From Tolypothrix sp. FACHB-123 (lineage in GTDB: Bacteria; Cyanobacteriota; Cyanobacteriia; Cyanobacteriales; Nostocaceae): 46,336 bases of DNA. The notes beneath the pieces are model-generated. The model saw only the letters and a list, made by a program, of their open reading frames with translations, was not told the DNA's origin and ran no database searches. The position numbers and the translations under genes are program-made. Positions 7,102 to 18,005 of the stretch are shown here, piece by piece. The first letter of the stretch is position 1, and each line of letters starts with the position of its first letter. The stretch covers positions 1 through 46,336 of the forward strand of contig NZ_JACJRE010000059.1 of NCBI RefSeq assembly GCF_014697075.1. The letters are read 5' to 3'.

Positions 7102-9261
7102 TTACATTCCACCAATCACACCACCATCATTGCGAGTAATCACCACAGTTGCAGAACGTGGTCTACCGGATGGGCCATAACCTTGACTAGCTGGCCAATC
7201 ACTAGTTTTGGTGGGGTTCAAGGTATCCCCACTATCACCTGGATGCTGAATATTAATGAACATCGCTTTTCCGTCAGGGGTGCTAGTTATACCTGTGACT
7301 TCACAATCTGTAGGACTGGTTAAGAAGCGTCTAACCTGTTTGGTGTTGGGGTCAGCACAAGACATTGTATTGCTACCAATATTTACCAAATCACCAGTAC
7401 CATCACCTGCGTGGTCGGTCTGAATCCATAAGCGACCGAAGTCATCAAACCACAAACCATCTGGTGAACTTAAGTCATCGCCTTTAATATTTCCTTGAAG
7501 ATTGGATTCTGTGCGAGTTTTATCACCGGCTTCAAAGAAAATATCCCATGTGAAAGTTGTCGCTGTGACAGTACGTCCGTCTTCACGCCAACGAATGATG
7601 TGACCGTAACGGTTGTCAGGACGAGGGTTAGCATTATCCACAGGGGGACGCGCACTACCTGCGCCTGTTGATCCATCGGCATTGTTGACGGAGACTGGAG
7701 TTGTACCCCGACGGGTATTGTTGGTCAATGTACAGTAAACTTCAATCTCTTTATACCCACCAATGCGAGGGCGTACTGCTGTCCATTCTGGTCTATCCAT
7801 CATGGTTGCACCGACTCGATCCGCAGCCTCACGAGTTTTGATCAGGACTTCAGCTTGGTTTTTAAAACCATTTTCGGCTCTCAGACCTGGTTGACCATGT
7901 ACTAAAGGAATCCATTGGCCAGTACCGTTATCGTTAAACTTGGCAACGTATAACACCCCATTGTCAAGTAAATCGCGGTTAGCATTACGATTTCCTGGAT
8001 TCAAACGCTGGGAACAAACGAACTTATAGATATATTCGTTGCGTTCGTCGTCTCCCATATAAAAAGCCACATTATTTCTGTCATCGACCACAACCTGAGC
8101 GCTTTCATGCTTGAATCTACCAAGGGCAGTACGCTTAACTGGTTTGCTTTGTGGATCGTAAGGATCAATTTCTACTACCCAGCCAAATGAATGGGATTCG
8201 AGGGGGTTGGTGCGGTTGTTGAAACGTGGATCGGCTTGATACCATTTATAGCCAGCACCAGAGGCGGAAAGACCGTAACGATTCTGTCCTGCAAGAACCT
8301 CTGCGTCTGGGATTCCGGGAGTAGAAACTAAGGCCTCTCCATTGTTTCCAAAATAGCCATTCCAATTCTCTTCACAGGTTAAATAAGTACCCCAAGGTGT
8401 GTAACCATTAGCGCAGTTATTAACTGTACCGTAGGCGGTGTAACCGTCGTTAAATCTGCCGGTGTCAACAGAACCATCAGGTCTAATATTAAACTTTTTC
8501 GATTTCAACAGTGGATCGCCAGCCGCAGGGCCAGAAATTCGCATTTCGGTGTTAGCAGTGATGCGGCGACCATAGGGTGAATTCGGATTATATTTCCATT
8601 CCTTACCTTGCCGAGAAATTTCTACAACCGATACACCATGAGCCGCCTGAGATTTCCGCACCTTAGCAATTGAGACTGGATCTAGACCATCACTATGGAG
8701 AATTGATTCTTGGGTGTACTCATGGTTGACACACAACAAACCATTATTAATTTGTTGGTTGATAAAGCCTCTTAAGGATCTGGCTTGTGAACTGACTGTA
8801 CGACCTACAACGTTTCCTGGAGAGAGGGGGAAATAGTGCATACCATCGGCGTGCATCCCAAACTGTTTTTCCTGTGCAGCTGCATCTTGGGAAGCATTAG
8901 CTAGCCAAGTCGGGCCGCCAGAAGCAATGGGATCTCCCCAAGCTACGAGTACTTTAGCTGTATAACCACGAGGAACGCTGACGAGATCCTTTTCTAGCTT
9001 GTCACCAACACGCAGATTTGGTGGAATACTCTTGAAGCCAATACCAGCAAATCCTTTACTTTTGCGAATGTTCGAGGCTTCGACGGTTTGGATTAAGCCA
9101 CCAATAGATATATCACCGACGACGGTTAAGGCGGCTGTGCTGGCGGCTGTTATGAGGAAGCGCCGACGGCTGACACTCATCCGATCGATGACATCACGAA
9201 TTGATTCGTTAGTGGAAGGGTTGAGGCTGACATTATTTTTTGGGTGAAAGCGTCCTTTCAT
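7102..9261 (-). CDS. phoX: PhoX family alkaline phosphatase, Tat-exported
   Basis: This 719-residue protein belongs to the PhoX (DUF839) family of calcium/iron-dependent alkaline phosphatases that release phosphate from phosphomonoesters outside the cytoplasm. The N-terminus carries a twin-arginine signal, SRRRFL at residues 31-36 followed by a hydrophobic segment, so export of the folded metalloprotein is expected. The family hallmark is clear at 282-298: NCANG, TPWGTYLTCEE, with Cys283 and Cys296-Glu297-Glu298. Downstream features include HSFGWVVEIDP, MGDDERNEYIYKFV and SPDGLWFDDFGRLWIQTD, all usual in PhoX. GGAGA lies shortly before the ATG. A candidate PHO box lies about 95 bp upstream. 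The gene lies near a second PhoX-like fusion at 12400-17085, making this a phosphate-acquisition neighbourhood. Confidence 0.94.
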   Translation of the reverse strand: MKGRFHPKNNVSLNPSTNESIRDVIDRMSVSRRRFLITAASTAALTVVGDISIGGLIQTVEASNIRKSKGFAGIGFKSIPPNLRVGDKLEKDLVSVPRGYTAKVLVAWGDPIASGGPTWLANASQDAAAQEKQFGMHADGMHYFPLSPGNVVGRTVSSQARSLRGFINQQINNGLLCVNHEYTQESILHSDGLDPVSIAKVRKSQAAHGVSVVEISRQGKEWKYNPNSPYGRRITANTEMRISGPAAGDPLLKSKKFNIRPDGSVDTGRFNDGYTAYGTVNNCANGYTPWGTYLTCEENWNGYFGNNGEALVSTPGIPDAEVLAGQNRYGLSASGAGYKWYQADPRFNNRTNPLESHSFGWVVEIDPYDPQSKPVKRTALGRFKHESAQVVVDDRNNVAFYMGDDERNEYIYKFVCSQRLNPGNRNANRDLLDNGVLYVAKFNDNGTGQWIPLVHGQPGLRAENGFKNQAEVLIKTREAADRVGATMMDRPEWTAVRPRIGGYKEIEVYCTLTNNTRRGTTPVSVNNADGSTGAGSARPPVDNANPRPDNRYGHIIRWREDGRTVTATTFTWDIFFEAGDKTRTESNLQGNIKGDDLSSPDGLWFDDFGRLWIQTDHAGDGTGDLVNIGSNTMSCADPNTKQVRRFLTSPTDCEVTGITSTPDGKAMFINIQHPGDSGDTLNPTKTSDWPASQGYGPSGRPRSATVVITRNDGGVIGGM

Positions 9262-9354
9262 TACTTATTCTCCATGTTTAAGTTATTGCCGATAAATTGA
9301 GCAATTAGTTCAGAAAAACTGCATATATTTAACTCAGTCTTGTTTTTTGTACAG

Positions 9355-9384
9355 CTAATAACTGTTAATTAATGGCGCGTTAAA
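9355..9384 (-). promoter_or_regulatory. Candidate PHO box upstream of phoX
   Basis: Read on the minus strand, three 8-mers spaced by 3 bases follow each other: TTTAACGC, ATTAATTA and GTTATTAG. The known cyanobacterial PHO box is three 8-bp repeats of the type PyTTAAPyPy(T/A) with 3-bp spacers, bound by SphR/PhoB. The first two units match well and the third weakly. Location about 95 bp before the phoX start fits a SphR-dependent promoter. Confidence 0.45.
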
Positions 9385-9547
9385 CTTCATATAATCTGCT
9401 TGTCAATGCATAAAACATCATGAATATATATTTATGTGACAAACATTAACGCAAGTTTATTTAATGATTAAAATGAACTATTTATTGAGATTTCAGTGAG
9501 GAGTTGGTGGGGATCTAGGAAAGCAGCAAAATAAATAGAACAAAGCA

Positions 9548-11674
9548 CTAAGCTATGCTTAAATTAACTTTGACAATGACATCGTTAAAATCGCCATCAC
9601 CGCCATTGGCTAAGTCCTCAAATCCAAAGATATTATTTCCTAACAGGCGAATATGGTCATATTTGTCAGAATTAGCGCCTAAGAATGGGAAGTAAACGGT
9701 AGGATTATTATTCGGATTATTATCAATTACTGCATCGGGTCTGCCATTAATAATAATGAATGGCACGAATATATAACCAGGCTGAAAAATGCCGTTATAA
9801 GTTGCTGTACTTTGATTATTAGCTGTCAAGTTAATTCCAGCGACACGTCCGCGCACTGCTGCTTGAGCGTAACCCGCTTGTCCAGGCATGATATCTGCTG
9901 TACCATCGTTATTAATATCAATGCCACCATTTGCATCAATTGCTTGATAAAAGCCAACAAAGTTATCAAAAGCGGCTTCGCGATTAACTATAAATTCAGC
10001 TTTGACTTGTTGGGTCACTCCTCGTAAATCAATCAATTCTCCTTGGGTTTGGCTTTGCAGACTTGTCCCTAAAGATAATGGATTATTTGTTGTCTTAATC
10101 TTCACTACTAAATCTTGGAAACTATTGCTATTATTACCAGAACTATCTCGCCAATTTAGAGAGAAACCATCAGCACCCAAATCTGTAATTTGTTGGGTTG
10201 TAGGACTGGAAAGAAGTACATTATTTATAGAAGATATTCCTGATTTTACAGCGTCAATGGTGCTGTTTTTGACTAAGAAAAATCTCAAGTTTTCACCTGA
10301 GTTGAATTCCAGGAAACTTTGAATATTGTTAGTAGTGAAACCGTTGGGAATTTTGGCGATCGCAGAAAAAATTACCCTAGCACGTTCTAATGCAGCTTGT
10401 GCATACCCCGTAGCACCGGGAGGAATACCGTTGATTGTACCTTGAGCATCATCAACTACATATACTCCCAGTTCATTGACTAGTTGAGAACTATGTCCGG
10501 TGAGAGTAATTTGTAATCTGGCGCGATCGCTTTCACCTTTAATCGTGAAAACATCCCCACTCTTCGTCAAGGGAACATCATTATCGGTAATGCTGACACT
10601 TACAGGGTTAATCGCTATGTTGTCATAGTTAGCATCGCTACTGAACGCTGTATGTTCGATAGTTTCGTTGCGATCGCTCTCTACAATTGCATTATCTACC
10701 GCGATTACCGTTACTTCTTGTGTCAGATTCCAGTTTTCTGGGGTAAAGGTGAGACTGTTGACGCTGGTTTTAATTTGCTTTCCGTTTGTAATTGCAATTG
10801 TCACATCAGCTTGGGGTTTGCTGTTGAGTACTACAGAATAGCGATCGCCTAAACCACCCTCGCTAACTTTCGTACTACCATCTGTCTGGATGATGGTAAT
10901 CCCTGCATTACTATTATCTGTACCGTCAGTGACATCAGGAAAGTCAAAGTCATCTGGTGTGAGACTATCAGCTTTGACGTTTCTTAAAATCCCTAATTCT
11001 TTTAATTCGCCATTGATAACAGCTTTAATCGATGTATCCGGCCCTGGTTGACCATTAACTAAGATTTGCTCTATTTTTAAATCCTGGAATCTCTTAACTT
11101 CTGGGATACCAGCAACGATGACTTTATCTTGGGTTTTAGTAAAATCGAATACTTCTACAGGTACATCAGGAACCCCACCACTAGTTAAATAAAAGCGGTC
11201 TAAACCAGTACCACCTGTAAATTGGCTACCGTTTATACCTGCAAATAAGGAATCATCACCAGCACCACCAAATAAGCGATCGCTATTTAATCCGCCAATT
11301 AGCAGATCGTCCCCTTCCCCACCCTCTAAGGTGTTGTTACCTGTGGAGTTGGATGCATTGAGGAAATCATTACCAGCACCACCATTGAGTAGGTTATGAC
11401 TACCCTCGACAACAAAAAGGCGATCGCTATCTTCTTCACCAAAAAGGGTGTTAAAACCTAAATCGCCTACAGCAAATAAATTATCTTTGCCAATTCCACC
11501 TCTTAAGGTATCGTAATTGTTAGCAAAAAGTTGGTCATTACCAGAACCACCATCCAGTAAATTATTTCCTTGACCGTTAGAACTATCTATAATATCGTCA
11601 CCCTCAAAACCAAATATTTGCTCGTTTGTTGTGGCGGATAACTCGTCTTGATTAGCAGTACCGTTAATAATCAT
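9548..11674 (-). CDS. RTX calcium-binding protein with DUF4114 domain
   Basis: This 708-residue protein has RTX nonapeptide repeats at its N-terminus (about residues 20-160, GGxGxDxL type such as GGAGNDFL). A typical post-RTX segment with DFTKTQDKV follows at about 175-250. Next is a beta-sandwich region (about 255-370, ending in SITDNDVP) like Calx-beta-type repeats, and then a large C-terminal part. The end, with GFEDLANGGDGDFNDVIV, is the hallmark of DUF4114, a domain common in cyanobacterial surface proteins. No signal peptide is present, as expected for type I secretion, although no ABC/HlyD exporter is in the window. Having RTX at the front rather than the back is unusual. No Shine-Dalgarno sequence is evident, and the gene is probably transcribed on its own. 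Confidence 0.85.
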   Translation of the reverse strand: MIINGTANQDELSATTNEQIFGFEGDDIIDSSNGQGNNLLDGGSGNDQLFANNYDTLRGGIGKDNLFAVGDLGFNTLFGEEDSDRLFVVEGSHNLLNGGAGNDFLNASNSTGNNTLEGGEGDDLLIGGLNSDRLFGGAGDDSLFAGINGSQFTGGTGLDRFYLTSGGVPDVPVEVFDFTKTQDKVIVAGIPEVKRFQDLKIEQILVNGQPGPDTSIKAVINGELKELGILRNVKADSLTPDDFDFPDVTDGTDNSNAGITIIQTDGSTKVSEGGLGDRYSVVLNSKPQADVTIAITNGKQIKTSVNSLTFTPENWNLTQEVTVIAVDNAIVESDRNETIEHTAFSSDANYDNIAINPVSVSITDNDVPLTKSGDVFTIKGESDRARLQITLTGHSSQLVNELGVYVVDDAQGTINGIPPGATGYAQAALERARVIFSAIAKIPNGFTTNNIQSFLEFNSGENLRFFLVKNSTIDAVKSGISSINNVLLSSPTTQQITDLGADGFSLNWRDSSGNNSNSFQDLVVKIKTTNNPLSLGTSLQSQTQGELIDLRGVTQQVKAEFIVNREAAFDNFVGFYQAIDANGGIDINNDGTADIMPGQAGYAQAAVRGRVAGINLTANNQSTATYNGIFQPGYIFVPFIIINGRPDAVIDNNPNNNPTVYFPFLGANSDKYDHIRLLGNNIFGFEDLANGGDGDFNDVIVKVNLSIA

Positions 11675-11738
11675 GATGATGTGGAAATCTCAGTTAATTC
11701 AGAATTGAGGATTAATTTAATTAACAATTAAAAAATCT

Positions 11739-11762
11739 ATAGTGCCCAGAATTAAGGCACTA
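11739..11762. promoter_or_regulatory. Inverted repeat upstream of the RTX/DUF4114 gene
   Basis: TAGTGCC and GGCACTA form a perfect stem with a 9-base loop (CAGAATTAA), about 65 bp upstream of the start at 11674. It could be an operator or a 5' leader hairpin. The function is unknown. Confidence 0.4.
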
Positions 11763-12304
11763 AATTTAGCACCTTAATTTTGAGTGATTTTATTGAATAA
11801 TTACAGGAAAAACCTGTATAGCAATGTATTGATAATTGCAGTTACATGGTTAGTTTATAATACTTGATTTTGTAAAATTATAAAATTTTTAATAAGAAAT
11901 CACGAATTTAAATTTATTAACTATAGCAAATAACATCTATTATGCGACTAGTTAAAAAATAATTATTTCTAGGTTATGAGAATATTAAACTTAGGCAATT
12001 ATATTTAATTCTTGACAGAACCACTAGCTATATAAATGCGATTTGATTGGGTAAACAAATATCCGTATCTGTAGATTGGGCATTACCCACCCTACTACAT
12101 ATAATATTTCAAAAATGAAGTATCAATCCTTTATTGCTGTCTATAAATCTCCTGTAAACAATCGCTTTATGCTAGACACAACAAAGTTTGTACTTAATTA
12201 CTATGAATATTAAAGGCTGGTTAACAAAAAATGAAATATTCATATATAAAAAAGCATAATTTATTCAAACTCATCTAAAAAGACAAATGACAAGCCAAAC
12301 GCAA

Positions 12305-12334
12305 TAAAAAAGTGAGGGATAGTTACTCCCTCAC
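12305..12334 (-). terminator. Rho-independent terminator of the phosphoesterase fusion gene
   Basis: On the minus strand a perfect 8-bp stem (GTGAGGGA/TCCCTCAC, plus-strand arms 12312-12319 and 12327-12334) is followed by a run of six T. It lies about 65 bp after the stop codon of the 12400-17085 gene. Confidence 0.9.
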
Positions 12335-12399
12335 ATAAGACAATTAGTACAGCCTAAACAAATTCTAACTAATTTTGCTGATGAAATTTCAGCAAAATT

Positions 12400-15300
12400 C
12401 TATGCAAAAACAAAATTATTATCAGTTAGACTGCTAGCGGTAATTCCTAAGAATGAAACTACCTCTGTATTGCCAATTTTCACTAAAGTATCGCTACCTT
12501 GTTGTAAGAGGGTCAAGTCACTGAACTGAGTTACTCCAATACCACCTAATCCAATTACATCAATTCCTGATGTAAAGTCAGTCACGATATTTTTGTTAGT
12601 AGGAAGGCTACTATTAGCAATCCAGAATTGGTCAGCACCAGCGCCACCAGTCAAGCGATTACCACCACCAGAACCAGCAAATAACATATCATCACCATCA
12701 CCACCCACTAAGGTGTCATTGCTGTTAGAGAAGAGTTTGTCATCGCCGGAACCACCATAAAGTCGGTTATTGCTACCGTTACTCGTGATGGTATCGTTAC
12801 CCGAACCACCAAACAAGAATTGACGGGAACCTTCAACTACTTGCAAAGTATCAGAACCTGCGCCACCAAACAGGTTATTGCTACCACTAGCTTCAACTAC
12901 GGTGATTTCATCGTTACCTGCGCCAGCATCAGCATTGGTATTGCTAACAGAATTATTAGCACCAATTACTATTTGATCGCTACCCTCACCAGTAGAAACA
13001 GCAGAGTCGCTACCCGCTAATACAGTGTCATCTCCATTACCAGTTTGAACTGTATTACCTTGATTCCCCTCAACAAAATCTGCGCCATCGCCTGTAAATA
13101 CAGTTTGATTTGGCTGAGTGGTAATATCATCGCTAGCAGTAGAACCAAAATTGATATCTAATGCTGCGGGTTGACCAACACCAGGCGCAAGGTTTAGAGG
13201 TTTCTCCAACTTCAGCAGCAGAATTTCGTTGTTGTCGATTTGGGGATTTTGCGGATCGTTTCCTGGACGACCGGTGGAGAAAGGATAGTTGTTGTCGTTA
13301 GCTACCAAAATGGTATCTTTGTCAATCACTAAGACATTTTCAATGGTGACAAAGGGGAAATCAAAGGTTGTCTTACCATCACCATTTAAGTCATTGGGGT
13401 CTTGGATATTCAACAAATCGGCAATTTCTATCTTTTCTACATAGCCATCAGCATTAGTCTTCGACAAGTCTACTTTATAGACGCGCTTGAATTTAGCTGT
13501 GTCTCCTTGACCGCCATCTCTTTCAACAACGAGGTATTCATTGTCATTCACAACGGTGAAATCGCCGATCGCATTTGCGGGATTATCTAGTTTGTAGTAC
13601 AGCTTTTTCTCAGTGTATTCACGGTTTTTGATGTCAAATTCATTAATCCGTAAATCACCAGGGCGATCGCCATTAACTGTACCTTCTAACAGCATATACA
13701 GCTTGGTTTTGCTGGCGTTGATTGTTCCACCTTCAAAGCCTTTCGAGCCGCCTAAGTTAGCAAATGCTTGACCAGCAAGCACATCAGGATTTTGCGGAGA
13801 GCGGACTAAATTATTCTCAGGATTGCTCAGGAAATCTCTGACTTTATCTCCTGTAATCGGGAAGTCTGTAAAGAAAGCATCAACACCAAGTTGGATGAAC
13901 TGCTGAAACTCTAATTCTGGATTACCTTTGTAATCGGCGGCGAGGTATAAATCTTCATCGCGGAAGGTGTAGGGGTGAACCTGTAAACCTGCTGCATGAG
14001 CATCTTGGATTAAGGTTGTCGGTGGTAAAGTTGTTCTGTCAGCATCATTAACTGCACCATCCCCATTCACATCATCCGCCCTACCATCATTATTAGCATC
14101 AGTCCCTTTGACACTAACAATCATCCGTTTCCAAGGGCCAATACCATCAGCATATTTAGCAATTTCCGCCAAACCTTCTGGGGTGCGTAAATCGCCATAG
14201 GTGCGTTCGTCACCACTAACTTGGAAATCGTATGGCTGATTTTCAATCAGTTTACCGTTAATGTCAATGCCATCAGCATCAAAAAGTTGTACCAGTGGGA
14301 TATCTACACCAGCAGCAGGCATGATGATATCATGCAATTCTTTGAGATTGCCGACTTCAAAAGACTGGATGAAAATGCGACTAGGATCGGTGAAGTTTTC
14401 AGCTTTGAGGGTATCGATGAGTATCTGACCCAAATTGCGGTTAATCTTGGTGTCAGTCCCCACATAGGTAGCTTCGCTAGCAGTATAGGTAGGATGCTTG
14501 GTTTCTGGATAAATCCCAATCTTTTTACCTGTCTGCGCTTCTACATCTTTAACTAAGTCAATGATTTCCGTTAAAGTCGGAATTTCAAATTGACCATTGT
14601 AAGATTGATCGCGGAAAGATAAACGTTCAATAGCGCGTAATTCTTTGATTTCCGCTAAGGTGAAATCTTCAGCAAACCATCCTGTAACTGTGGTTCCGTC
14701 TAAATTGACTGTTTTTTTGCGATCGCTAAATTTGGCAATCTCAGCTACATTTGTGGTTGTATTGCTAGTATTTAAAGTGCCATCAGCATTTAAAATCGCT
14801 AAAGCAGGTTCATGACGAGCAATCAATACACCATCTTTGGTCACTACCAAATCAGGTTCAATAAAATCTGCACCTTGCTCAATTGCTAGTTTATAAGCTT
14901 CGATGGTATGCTCTGGACGAAAGCCGCTTGCACCTCTATGACCAAGAACTTTTGGTGCTTTACCGTCTAAAGTCTTGAATTCGTCGGGTGTGGCGATGGG
15001 AGCTTCTAATAATTTACCAGTGCGATCAAAATGTAAGAGGTAGGGGCCAAACTCTTCCCCAATCCAGAAGCTACCGTCTTTATCAAGAATTAACGACTCA
15101 ACATCAAAGTCTGCACCGGTGAGGAATCTTTCACTAGTTCCTTCATTAGTAATTTTGAAAGGAACCTTTTTATCTGGGTCAGATAGTTGAATGTAGTCTA
15201 AAACTTTGACAGTACCGTCGCCGTTTTCTGTTCCCTTGAAATTGGGATCTAAACGTTGGATACGTAGCAGAAAATCAGCACTATTATTTTTGCTACCGTA

Positions 15301-17085
15301 ACCATTATCTGAGAGGAAATAGAAAGAATTACTGTTAGCAAATTGGACACCACTGAAACCTTGTATCGGTTGTCCGGGGAAAGGCCCAGTTCTACCATTG
15401 GCGGAAATTCCTTCACCAGATGCAGGCCCCTCACCATAGGTATCAGCCGGAAGAGAAGCAAAACCGACTAACTCAACTTTAGGAACAGCATTCGGCGCAA
15501 TCAGGAAACCGAGTTGACCGCCTTCTACTAAGTTATCTGTGCGTTCAACAGTCCCATCACCATCGGTATCAATACCAGGAACAGTAATAATTGAGCCATC
15601 CCGAATGCTGTGTGCTTGGACATTAAACAGTAGCAGTTCGCCGGGATCGTAGTCAAACAGATGGGAAACATCAAGGACACCAGAAGATTCCCAGTTACCA
15701 ATATCTGTAGGGCTAGAGTCAGTTTGACCGGAAGGTACAGCCGTGCGATCGATTTGCGCTATGCGGGTTGCTGTGGTTTCTGGGTTGGTAGCACTGGGAT
15801 CGATGCGCCAGATGGAAGCTTCTTCTTTAGAAGTAGCACCAAACAGGTCAGCACCGATGGCGCGGTCTTCTTGGATGTAGATTTTACCATCATCAGCCCA
15901 ATCTAAGTTATCAGGACTGCGTAACCCGAAATCTTTGTTACCCTCGTCATTACCATCGTAGAGAATGTTGAGGCTAGCTGTAATTTGGTTGCTGCTGAAA
16001 TCAACATCAATTTTGTAAGTTGTACCCCAGGTATCAGCATTATCAAACAAACCGGTGCGACCAGTAGAAGCTAATACAGCTTGTGTACCATCTGCTGGGT
16101 TGGTGGCGACATCTTCAGGACGAGAGAACAAGAAAGCTTTAACTTCGTTAGCTAAAGCATCTTGTTGGGCTTGGGTAGCAAAACCTTGGGCATCATAACC
16201 CAATTCATTTTGAATGCTAGTATCAGCATCTGTACCATCTACGGCTGTACCGGCTAAGTCAGGGCGATAGTGCTGAATCTCGACAAACTTACCAGCGCGA
16301 CTGTTACCACTACCTTGGAAATCTCTAGGATCTAGTTCAATGGAATCAGAGTTATCTGTGGGATCGTCAGCTACCCAAACGTAAAGCTTTCCTTGCGCCA
16401 AGCCATTGCGATCGAGGAAACTGCCGTCACCCTTAGCGTTTTTGTCACCGACATATAAAATTAAGGGAGCTGGGCCGCGATCGTCGCCGATTAATAAAGC
16501 TACTTTATCAGTGCTACCTGTGTTGATCTCGGTGACACTTTCCCAAGCAGCACGACCCATCCAAGGTACAGCCCAGAGTTGATTAGTGGTAGTATCTAAG
16601 GCAAACTGTGTACCACCATCGCTTTCTTCGCCTGTGAAGTAAATGCGATCGCTAAATCCAATCCCCGCGCCAAAGTGGTTAGCTTCCATCAAATTTGCCG
16701 AACAAAAACGATTAAGTCCAGCAAATTCTAAGTCAGAAGCCGCATCGACAACTTCACCAGCGCGGTTGTAAATTGTGTCAAAAGCTAAACCAGAATCAAC
16801 TATTTTTAAACTGCGTTTATCAATATCAAAATAGCTAATTCTCGCACCGGGAAGAGAAGCCCCACTTTTGAGGGTGTAATTATAGCCGACATTGTTAGCG
16901 ACTTCGTGGTTAACTAACAATCTCACAGTGGTGTCATTGAGTTTAAAAGCACCTGTACCATCGAGAATTCCCGGTGGCGCATAATCATCAATTTTCTCAC
17001 CCACAGTAAATATAGGGTTAACAGTATAACCGCCTAAACCCTTTACTTGTGCAGGCTGATTTGTATCGAATGGTGTATTAGCCAT
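12400..17085 (-). CDS. PhoX-like / phytase-like esterase / GDPD / RTX fusion
   Basis: This 1561-residue multidomain phosphoesterase has, in order: a PhoX-like DUF839 domain (about 1-530), the first half of a phytase-like esterase domain (about 535-705, with SDNGYG and [13 protein letters not shown]), and a glycerophosphodiester phosphodiesterase domain (about 712-1080). The second half of the phytase-like domain follows (about 1085-1300, with GGSKGFEGG and [14 protein letters not shown]), then RTX calcium-binding repeats (about 1345-1561). The GDPD motifs are [13 protein letters not shown] with His716, [12 protein letters not shown], and ARHEP. The absence of a signal peptide and the RTX tail point to type I secretion. 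Together with phoX it would scavenge phosphate from several ester types. GAGGG lies before the ATG. No clear PHO box was found upstream. The active-site state of the PhoX-like part was not resolved. Confidence 0.9.
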   Translation of the reverse strand: MANTPFDTNQPAQVKGLGGYTVNPIFTVGEKIDDYAPPGILDGTGAFKLNDTTVRLLVNHEVANNVGYNYTLKSGASLPGARISYFDIDKRSLKIVDSGLAFDTIYNRAGEVVDAASDLEFAGLNRFCSANLMEANHFGAGIGFSDRIYFTGEESDGGTQFALDTTTNQLWAVPWMGRAAWESVTEINTGSTDKVALLIGDDRGPAPLILYVGDKNAKGDGSFLDRNGLAQGKLYVWVADDPTDNSDSIELDPRDFQGSGNSRAGKFVEIQHYRPDLAGTAVDGTDADTSIQNELGYDAQGFATQAQQDALANEVKAFLFSRPEDVATNPADGTQAVLASTGRTGLFDNADTWGTTYKIDVDFSSNQITASLNILYDGNDEGNKDFGLRSPDNLDWADDGKIYIQEDRAIGADLFGATSKEEASIWRIDPSATNPETTATRIAQIDRTAVPSGQTDSSPTDIGNWESSGVLDVSHLFDYDPGELLLFNVQAHSIRDGSIITVPGIDTDGDGTVERTDNLVEGGQLGFLIAPNAVPKVELVGFASLPADTYGEGPASGEGISANGRTGPFPGQPIQGFSGVQFANSNSFYFLSDNGYGSKNNSADFLLRIQRLDPNFKGTENGDGTVKVLDYIQLSDPDKKVPFKITNEGTSERFLTGADFDVESLILDKDGSFWIGEEFGPYLLHFDRTGKLLEAPIATPDEFKTLDGKAPKVLGHRGASGFRPEHTIEAYKLAIEQGADFIEPDLVVTKDGVLIARHEPALAILNADGTLNTSNTTTNVAEIAKFSDRKKTVNLDGTTVTGWFAEDFTLAEIKELRAIERLSFRDQSYNGQFEIPTLTEIIDLVKDVEAQTGKKIGIYPETKHPTYTASEATYVGTDTKINRNLGQILIDTLKAENFTDPSRIFIQSFEVGNLKELHDIIMPAAGVDIPLVQLFDADGIDINGKLIENQPYDFQVSGDERTYGDLRTPEGLAEIAKYADGIGPWKRMIVSVKGTDANNDGRADDVNGDGAVNDADRTTLPPTTLIQDAHAAGLQVHPYTFRDEDLYLAADYKGNPELEFQQFIQLGVDAFFTDFPITGDKVRDFLSNPENNLVRSPQNPDVLAGQAFANLGGSKGFEGGTINASKTKLYMLLEGTVNGDRPGDLRINEFDIKNREYTEKKLYYKLDNPANAIGDFTVVNDNEYLVVERDGGQGDTAKFKRVYKVDLSKTNADGYVEKIEIADLLNIQDPNDLNGDGKTTFDFPFVTIENVLVIDKDTILVANDNNYPFSTGRPGNDPQNPQIDNNEILLLKLEKPLNLAPGVGQPAALDINFGSTASDDITTQPNQTVFTGDGADFVEGNQGNTVQTGNGDDTVLAGSDSAVSTGEGSDQIVIGANNSVSNTNADAGAGNDEITVVEASGSNNLFGGAGSDTLQVVEGSRQFLFGGSGNDTITSNGSNNRLYGGSGDDKLFSNSNDTLVGGDGDDMLFAGSGGGNRLTGGAGADQFWIANSSLPTNKNIVTDFTSGIDVIGLGGIGVTQFSDLTLLQQGSDTLVKIGNTEVVSFLGITASSLTDNNFVFA

Positions 17086-18005
17086 GCCAAAATTCCCTCA
17101 ATTGTGATTAGCAATATTTGTTAAGCAAACAGTTTTCTAGCAGTAGTCAAAAAAGCCAACTAATTTTTGTCTACAGCAATATAACTGAGTAGTTGGATAC
17201 AACTTACAACAAGCCTGTGATACGTACTTTCTCAATTACCATAGATAGATGAGGATATTTGGTGTTAATCGCCATCAGTTTTTACTAGTTAGTTTGGTTC
17301 ACTGGGAATTACTTGATAAATCATGAAAACCTTTTTAATCTAGAAACTAGAGTTAAGGGATACTCACAAATTTGGACATAATTTACATATTGCAGTTAGG
17401 TTTAATGCCAATTTTGAGTTTTTGAAGAATACATTAAACAAAACGCAATTCTCCCTGATGATGGAATTCGTCGATTTGATGATACTAACAGCTAGTTTCC
17501 AGAACATAAGGATGAAACTTCAAATTCCAAGGTTGTCGATATTGCGAACCCATGAGATTGACAAAAAGCTTCAGCGTAGATTGGCAATTCTTAACCTACG
17601 TAAGTATGAGTCATTCAGGAATTATTTAGGGATGCTATATCCGTATGGACTAACTAAACTAGTATCAGTAATATTTCCCTTGCAAGATTAAGAACAAAAT
17701 AAGTTAGCTCAAACAAATCGTTAAAATATACACAACTAAAATAGTCTGGATAAAATTTTCACTATTAGGTTAAGTCAAAAATAAGATGTAGATAATAAAA
17801 GATTAAGTATTGTAGAACGTTCTAGATTGCGCCTAAGAAGATGTTTTCCTAGCTCCTTCTGCTCCCTGTCTCCTTCTCTTCTGCTTCTTCGATGACATAG
17901 TAAATCATTGATGTATTGCTTTAAAACACACCAAATTCAAAAAAGCCCAGTCATCATTTTGACTGGGCTTTTATATTAGCTATGGGGTTGCTCTAAAGCT
18001 AGCAA
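17086..18005. other. Mostly gene-free gap with hsp20 terminator
   Basis: The first 300 bases should hold the promoter of the phosphoesterase fusion gene. An 89-codon frame at 17422-17691 begins with TTG, lacks a ribosome site and has no recognisable family, so it is not called as a gene. CTCCTTCTGCTCC-type STRR sequence lies near 17850-17890, and the terminator of the Hsp20 gene lies at 17939-17972. Confidence 0.5.
17939..17972 (-). terminator. Rho-independent terminator of the Hsp20 gene
   Basis: A perfect 13-bp inverted repeat, AAAAGCCCAGTCA (17941-17953) facing TGACTGGGCTTTT (17960-17972), carries a T-run on the minus strand 30-60 bp after the stop codon. Confidence 0.92.

Larger units (their letters stand above)
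11675..12399. other. Gene-free AT-rich gap between two minus-strand genes
   Basis: No coding sequence is supported. It holds the terminator of the 1561-residue gene (12305-12334), a hairpin AGTGCC/GGCACT at about 11739-11762 and TTAA-rich sequence near 11693-11733. This upstream region probably contains the promoter of the RTX/DUF4114 gene. Two TTAA motifs spaced 11 bp resemble half of a PHO box, but the AT content makes this weak. Confidence 0.55.

Noticed and set aside
11693-11733. TTAA motifs spaced 11 bp as a second PHO box upstream of the RTX/DUF4114 gene
   Set aside because: Only two units at the right spacing in a strongly TTAA-rich stretch. A third unit is missing, so chance is likely.
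17422-17691. 89-codon plus-strand frame
   Set aside because: TTG start, no ribosome site, no recognised family and AT-rich composition. It could be a remnant, but I could not support a function or a start.
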